A stretch of DNA of 9,129 nt from JAWXBG01 sp044375415 (GTDB taxonomy: Bacteria > Bacteroidota > Bacteroidia > Flavobacteriales_D > Sanyastnellaceae). This document shows, in pieces, positions 5,949-9,129 of this stretch (positions are counted from its first letter, which is position 1; every line of letters begins with the position of its first letter). The notes beneath the pieces are model-generated. The model ran no database searches. It saw only the letters and a program-made list of their open reading frames with translations, and was not told the DNA's origin. The translations under genes were made by a program, and so were the position numbers. The stretch lies in the NCBI GenBank assembly GCA_044375415.1, contig JBILMS010000095.1:1-9129 (forward strand). The letters run 5' to 3'.

Positions 5949-8063
5949 ATGGGATCGTTGAATATCATCCCAAAATGGAATAAACAAAAATCTTGTTTAT
6001 CACTTTTGGTATTTCCTATTGTCCTGTTTTTTTTACCTACCTCTGCCTATTCTCAAAATGATGATCAAGCAAGACAAAACATCATTGAACAACGAATAGA
6101 AACCATAGCAGGTTCTCTCGAAGAAGATGCAGAGGTAGATTATACCAATCTTCTTGAAGACTTGACCTATTACTACGAACATCCTCTCAATTTAAATAAA
6201 GCCTCCGAATCGCAACTGAGAGATTTATATCTGCTGAGTGAAATTCAAATTGGAAATTTGACGAGACATCTGCAATTGTATGGACCTCTTCGAAATATAC
6301 ACGAACTTCAAACGGTAAAAGGGTTTGATCTTTCAACCATCCGAAACATTCAACCCTTCGTAACTGCGTCTCCGGAAGCGGCAGTGGAGGCCATGACCTT
6401 TGCAAATATTTGGAAGGAGGGCACACACGATCTCTTCTTGCGTTACAAAAGAAATATAGAACAGCAAACGGGTTTCAACGATGATCTGGATGCTACTTCA
6501 TTCGCCGGAACGCCCGACTACGGCTACATGCGCTATCGTTATCAATTCAGGAGAAACCTCATCATCGGATTCACGGCAGAAAATGATGCAGGGGAAGCTT
6601 TTCAAAATGGCCCCGACTTTTTTAGCGGACATGTTTACTACTCCGATACACGTCTGGTTCGCAAAATCGTTATCGGCGATTTTCAAGGTCTCTTCGGTCA
6701 AGGTCTCACCTATTGGAATGGACTTGGTTTTGGAAAATCTTCTTTTGTTCTTAATCTAAAACGCAATCCCATTGGTCTCCGTCCGTACACTTCCACCGAT
6801 GAAAATCTTTTCATGCGAGGGGCAGGTGTTACTCTAGGTTTTGGTGAATTTGAAGCGACCGTTTTTGCTTCCTCTAAAAAAATTGATGCGAATTCTGTTC
6901 TTGCCGAAGACACGCTATTTACCGATGACGACATTCAGATCTCCGCATTTCAGCAAAGTGGACTTCATCGCACACCGGGTGAAATTGAGGATAAGGATGC
7001 ACTGGGTGAAAAAATTGTCGGTGGAAATATTCGATGGAAAAAGGGAAACCTGCAGATTGGTTCAACATGGGTTCGCACCGTCTACGATAAAACTATTTTA
7101 CCCCAAGAAGATTTGTACAGGCAATACCGTTTTAGTGGTTCACAGCAAACGGCTTCAGGATTGGATTATCATTGGCTTTATCGAAATTTGAGTCTATTTG
7201 GGGAAATGACCATGGACCTCGATGGAACGGTGGGTATGGTTCACGGTCTCGTTGCATCGCTCAACAATCGCGTAGCTTTTTCGGCCATGTTTCGACATCT
7301 TCCGCAAGATTTTCAACCTTCGAGTGTAAACGTTTTTAGCGAGAGTTCTACCGCTACAAATGAAAGCGGTCTGTTTACCGGAGTACAAGCTTATCTCGGT
7401 CGTGGATGGACGCTGAATGCCTATGCCGATTTTATCAAATATCCTTGGCTTCGATTCCGCGTAGATGCCCCGAGCAGCACTACAGATTATCTCGTTCAGG
7501 CAAATTACAAACCCGATAAAAAACACGAATTTTATTTTCGCTATCGTCTTCGCAACGGTGTAATCAATACTACTTCCACCGATGAAAATCCGATACTGAT
7601 AGACTACCCTGTCTCGGAAGTGCGCCACAACTGGCGTTTACACGCATCTTACAAAGTACACGACAATGTGCAACTTAAAACGCGTTTGGAGTGGACAAAC
7701 TACGACCGCACAGGTGCGCCGCGTAAAAGTGGTTATCTATTCTACCAAGATGTCGTATGGAAAAAACTCGGAATCCCGTTCAACATCGGTGCGCGTTACG
7801 CCCTCTTCGATGCCCCCGATTGGGATACGAGGTTATATGCTTATGAAACGGATGTCTTGTACGCATTTAGTATTCCCGCCTACTACGGAAGAGGAGCGCG
7901 TTATTATGCTATGATCAAATGGGACATAAATAGAAGAACCGATTTTTGGTTTCGATACGGACGATGGATTTACAACGATCGAAACGTTATCTCCAGCGGA
8001 TTGTCTCAAATTGACGGAAATGTTCGATCAGACGTACACATCCAACTGAGATTTCGGTTCTAA
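5949..8063 (+). CDS. Exported helix-hairpin-helix protein with a C-terminal outer-membrane beta-barrel
   Basis: The 704-residue protein starts at the ATG that directly follows the previous TAA. A signal peptide (about residues 1-35, ending TSAYS before Gln36) leads to an acidic helical linker. A ComEA/GspK-like double helix-hairpin-helix region follows at about 78-138: LNLNKASESQLRDLYLL, then LYGPLRNIHELQTVKGFD. The first hairpin lacks the usual G-x-G turn and the second is degenerate (VKGFD). Residues about 155-704 are a long series of amphipathic strands rich in aromatic and charged residues, with an aromatic C terminus (HIQLRFRF), as expected of an outer-membrane barrel. Proteins with this layout occur in many Bacteroidota as helix-hairpin-helix domain proteins without known function. 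Helix-hairpin-helix modules usually bind DNA non-specifically, yet here the module would face the periplasm. Zero spacing to the PorV-like gene suggests translational coupling and a joint role. Function is unknown. Confidence 0.75.
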   Translation: MGSLNIIPKWNKQKSCLSLLVFPIVLFFLPTSAYSQNDDQARQNIIEQRIETIAGSLEEDAEVDYTNLLEDLTYYYEHPLNLNKASESQLRDLYLLSEIQIGNLTRHLQLYGPLRNIHELQTVKGFDLSTIRNIQPFVTASPEAAVEAMTFANIWKEGTHDLFLRYKRNIEQQTGFNDDLDATSFAGTPDYGYMRYRYQFRRNLIIGFTAENDAGEAFQNGPDFFSGHVYYSDTRLVRKIVIGDFQGLFGQGLTYWNGLGFGKSSFVLNLKRNPIGLRPYTSTDENLFMRGAGVTLGFGEFEATVFASSKKIDANSVLAEDTLFTDDDIQISAFQQSGLHRTPGEIEDKDALGEKIVGGNIRWKKGNLQIGSTWVRTVYDKTILPQEDLYRQYRFSGSQQTASGLDYHWLYRNLSLFGEMTMDLDGTVGMVHGLVASLNNRVAFSAMFRHLPQDFQPSSVNVFSESSTATNESGLFTGVQAYLGRGWTLNAYADFIKYPWLRFRVDAPSSTTDYLVQANYKPDKKHEFYFRYRLRNGVINTTSTDENPILIDYPVSEVRHNWRLHASYKVHDNVQLKTRLEWTNYDRTGAPRKSGYLFYQDVVWKKLGIPFNIGARYALFDAPDWDTRLYAYETDVLYAFSIPAYYGRGARYYAMIKWDINRRTDFWFRYGRWIYNDRNVISSGLSQIDGNVRSDVHIQLRFRF
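6180..6362 (+). other. ComEA-like helix-hairpin-helix region inside the barrel protein
   Basis: This encodes residues 78-138 of the 704-residue barrel protein. The residue pattern (N-L-N-x-A-s-x-x-x-L, then Y-G-x-x-x-x-x-x-E-L-x-x-V-x-G, then I-x-x-I-x-P-F-V) follows the ComEA/GspK helix-hairpin-helix consensus closely in order and spacing. Expected glycines of the first hairpin are replaced in LLSEIQIG, so DNA binding cannot be assumed. Confidence 0.7.
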
Positions 8064-8084
8064 GAAAAGTCCAAGAAATCTCTT

Positions 8085-8846
8085 TTATAGATTCCAAACA
8101 CCTCGAGCAGTAGCGCGTTTCCAATTGGATTCAACTACATCCCAATTCACAATGCCCATAAATGCTGTCACATAATCGGGACGACGATTTTGATAATTCA
8201 AGTAATATGCGTGCTCCCAAACATCTATTCCCAAAATAGGCTCACCGGGTTTATCGATTAATTGCGACATCAGAGGATTATCCTGATTGGCTGTCGAAGA
8301 AACAAAAAGTTTGCCCTCTTTGCCCATATTCAACCATGCCCAGCCGCTACCGAAACGAGATTTCGCGGCATCTGAGAACTGTTTTACAAATTCCTCGTGT
8401 GAGCCAAAGTCAGCTTTGATCTTTTCAGCCAAAGCCGTTCCCGGAACTTTTGATCCACCGGGAGTCAAGATGTTCCAAAACAAACTATGATTGATGTGTC
8501 CGCCGCCGTGGTTGCGCAAAGCAGTGTGATCTGTCGTAAGAGCCGAACAAAAACGTCGAGCATCATTCAGCGATCCAAACTCCGGATTAGCCTCCAAAGC
8601 TTCATTTAATTTGGTGATGTATGCCTGGTGATGTTTCGTGTGATGAATCTCCATGGTTTGTGCGTCAATGGCGGGCTCGAGAGCGGAATACGCATACCCC
8701 AAAGCAGGCAATGTAATTTTCATCGAAACCGCAGCCGATGCCGCCGGAACAATCACGCCTGCTTTCGTAGTGCAGGATATCAAGGGATACACCGCTACTC
8801 CCGCAGAAATGATCGCCGTTTTCTTTAAAAATTCTCTCTTATTCAT
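8085..8846 (-). CDS. Exported Mn-type superoxide dismutase, probable lipoprotein
   Basis: The 253-residue protein carries a full Fe/Mn superoxide dismutase domain (about 44-245), which converts superoxide to peroxide and oxygen. The four metal ligands are present: His68 (MEIHHTKHH), His120 (GGGHINHSLFW), and Asp208 and His212 (DVWEHAYY). The active-site Tyr76 is also present. Gly116, and Gln188 in TANQDNPLM, are the arrangement typical of manganese enzymes; iron enzymes usually carry the glutamine at the position of Gly116. Unlike cytoplasmic enzymes of about 200 residues, this one has an N-terminal export signal: MNKREFLKK, a twin-arginine-like motif with Lys-Arg, then a hydrophobic segment ending in the lipobox LISC (Cys25). 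It is probably lipid-anchored and periplasmic or outer-membrane facing. It converges on the barrel gene with a 21-base gap. The ATG at 8846 follows a canonical -7 motif. Metal choice is inferred from residues and could be cambialistic. Confidence 0.93.
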   Translation of the reverse strand: MNKREFLKKTAIISAGVAVYPLISCTTKAGVIVPAASAAVSMKITLPALGYAYSALEPAIDAQTMEIHHTKHHQAYITKLNEALEANPEFGSLNDARRFCSALTTDHTALRNHGGGHINHSLFWNILTPGGSKVPGTALAEKIKADFGSHEEFVKQFSDAAKSRFGSGWAWLNMGKEGKLFVSSTANQDNPLMSQLIDKPGEPILGIDVWEHAYYLNYQNRRPDYVTAFMGIVNWDVVESNWKRATARGVWNL

Positions 8847-8866
8847 ATCTGTGGTATAATGTATGC

Positions 8867-8874
8867 CAAAGGTA
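8867..8874 (-). promoter_or_regulatory. Bacteroidota -7 promoter element for the superoxide dismutase gene
   Basis: On the minus strand this reads TACCTTTG, an exact match to TAnnTTTG, placed 20 bases before the dismutase ATG. The -33 region has no exact TTG; an ACCGGT palindrome (8891-8896) lies there instead and might be a regulator site, though six bases can occur by chance. Confidence 0.55.
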
Positions 8875-8918
8875 GTTAGATTGGATTAACACCGGTCTGT
8901 TCGATTTGTAAAGAATCT

Positions 8919-8960
8919 ATCACCCAAAGCACACTTTTAAGGGGTGATTTTTGTTATCAC
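8919..8960 (+). promoter_or_regulatory. Hairpin-forming leader just before the AsmA-like gene
   Basis: ATCACCCAAAG (8919-8929) can pair with CTTT (8934-8937) and GGGTGAT (8942-8948) around a CACA loop, with TAAG bulged on the 3' side. That makes an 11-bp stem followed by a run of five T (8948-8952), like an intrinsic terminator. A second, overlapping inverted repeat, GTGAT (8944-8948) with ATCAC (8956-8960), could form instead and ends three bases before the ATG at 8964. The two hairpins exclude one another. The pairing is visible in the sequence; a regulatory role is inference. Confidence 0.4.
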
Positions 8961-8963
8961 AAT

Positions 8964-9129
8964 ATGAATTATAAGCGACTGATAAAACGTATGGCATTTG
9001 GACTGCTGGGATTGGTCCTCTTGGTCGCTATTAGCGGGTTCATAATTATTCGCTATTACGAAGACGATGTGGTCGCTTATGCCATCGAAAAAGTGAAAAA
9101 AGGACTGGTCACCGAAATGAACATTGCCG
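8964..9129 (+). CDS. AsmA-like inner-membrane-anchored protein (3' end missing)
   Basis: Only the first 55 residues are in the window. The ATG at 8964 is followed by a basic start (MNYKRLIKR), one membrane helix at about residues 10-29 (FGLLGLVLLVAISGFIII), and YYEDDVVAYAIEKVKKGLVTEMNIA. That arrangement, a single N-terminal helix then an acidic K/D-D-x-V/I segment leading to a 'TE/VxV' strand, is the beginning usual in AsmA-like proteins of Bacteroidota. These are long periplasmic proteins anchored in the inner membrane and linked to outer-membrane homeostasis or lipid transport. With so little sequence the call is tentative. It is transcribed divergently from the superoxide dismutase gene. 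Confidence 0.5.
   Translation, partial: MNYKRLIKRMAFGLLGLVLLVAISGFIIIRYYEDDVVAYAIEKVKKGLVTEMNIA

Noticed and set aside
7194..7628. A 144-codon open frame on the minus strand inside the barrel gene (and a similar 149-codon one at 5064-5513)
   Set aside because: Both are antisense to convincing coding regions with signal peptide and barrel patterns, and show no family features.
8064..8084. Possible bidirectional terminator between the convergent barrel and dismutase genes
   Set aside because: Only a weak A/T pairing (AAAAG with CTTTT) and a 4-bp AAGA/TCTT stem are present; not enough to call a terminator.
1..9129. CRISPR array, insertion sequence, prophage, tRNA/rRNA, toxin-antitoxin or defence island
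   Set aside because: No repeat-spacer pattern, transposase, integrase, terminal inverted repeats or RNA gene signatures were seen; all sizeable open frames are explained by envelope-related genes.

Overview
The window looks like chromosomal DNA of a Bacteroidota bacterium, most likely a flavobacterial (Cryomorphaceae/Crocinitomicaceae-type) lineage. Three things support this. First, several genes are preceded by the Bacteroidota -7 promoter motif TAnnTTTG or a near match, and no clear Shine-Dalgarno sequence was noted. Second, the protein repertoire is typical: a secreted beta-propeller protein with GCT..ACNYN cysteine-rich repeats, PorV-like small barrels, and a helix-hairpin-helix/beta-barrel outer-membrane protein. 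Third, base composition is moderate, with no island of foreign composition that I could see. The lineage below phylum is inference.

Layout. 1-908 (+) is the 3' end of a secreted, cysteine-rich protein that ends in one dockerin-like calcium loop; a GC-rich intrinsic terminator follows (941-970). 998-4983 (+) is a three-gene block for surface-polysaccharide assembly by the Wzx/Wzy route: a lipid-linked oligosaccharide flippase, a Wzz-type chain-length regulator, and an O-antigen polymerase/ligase-family protein. 5136-8063 (+) is a pair of outer-membrane beta-barrel genes with no base between the first stop and the second start: a 270-residue PorV/PorQ-like protein, then a 704-residue protein with a ComEA-like helix-hairpin-helix region ahead of a large barrel. 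8085-8846 (-) is an exported, probably lipid-anchored Mn-type superoxide dismutase that converges on the barrel pair. 8964-9129 (+) is the beginning of an AsmA-like inner-membrane protein that continues past the window.

How the genes fit together. Nearly every product acts at or beyond the inner membrane: secretion, polysaccharide flipping and polymerisation, outer-membrane barrels, periplasmic oxidant defence and an AsmA-like envelope protein. The window therefore reads as a cell-envelope neighbourhood. The polysaccharide block has no glycosyltransferase, no Wza-type outer-membrane exporter and no BY-kinase, so its partners must be elsewhere. The least understood part is the tightly linked barrel pair. 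I see no CRISPR array, tRNA, rRNA, insertion sequence or phage gene. No non-coding stretch exceeds about 155 bases.
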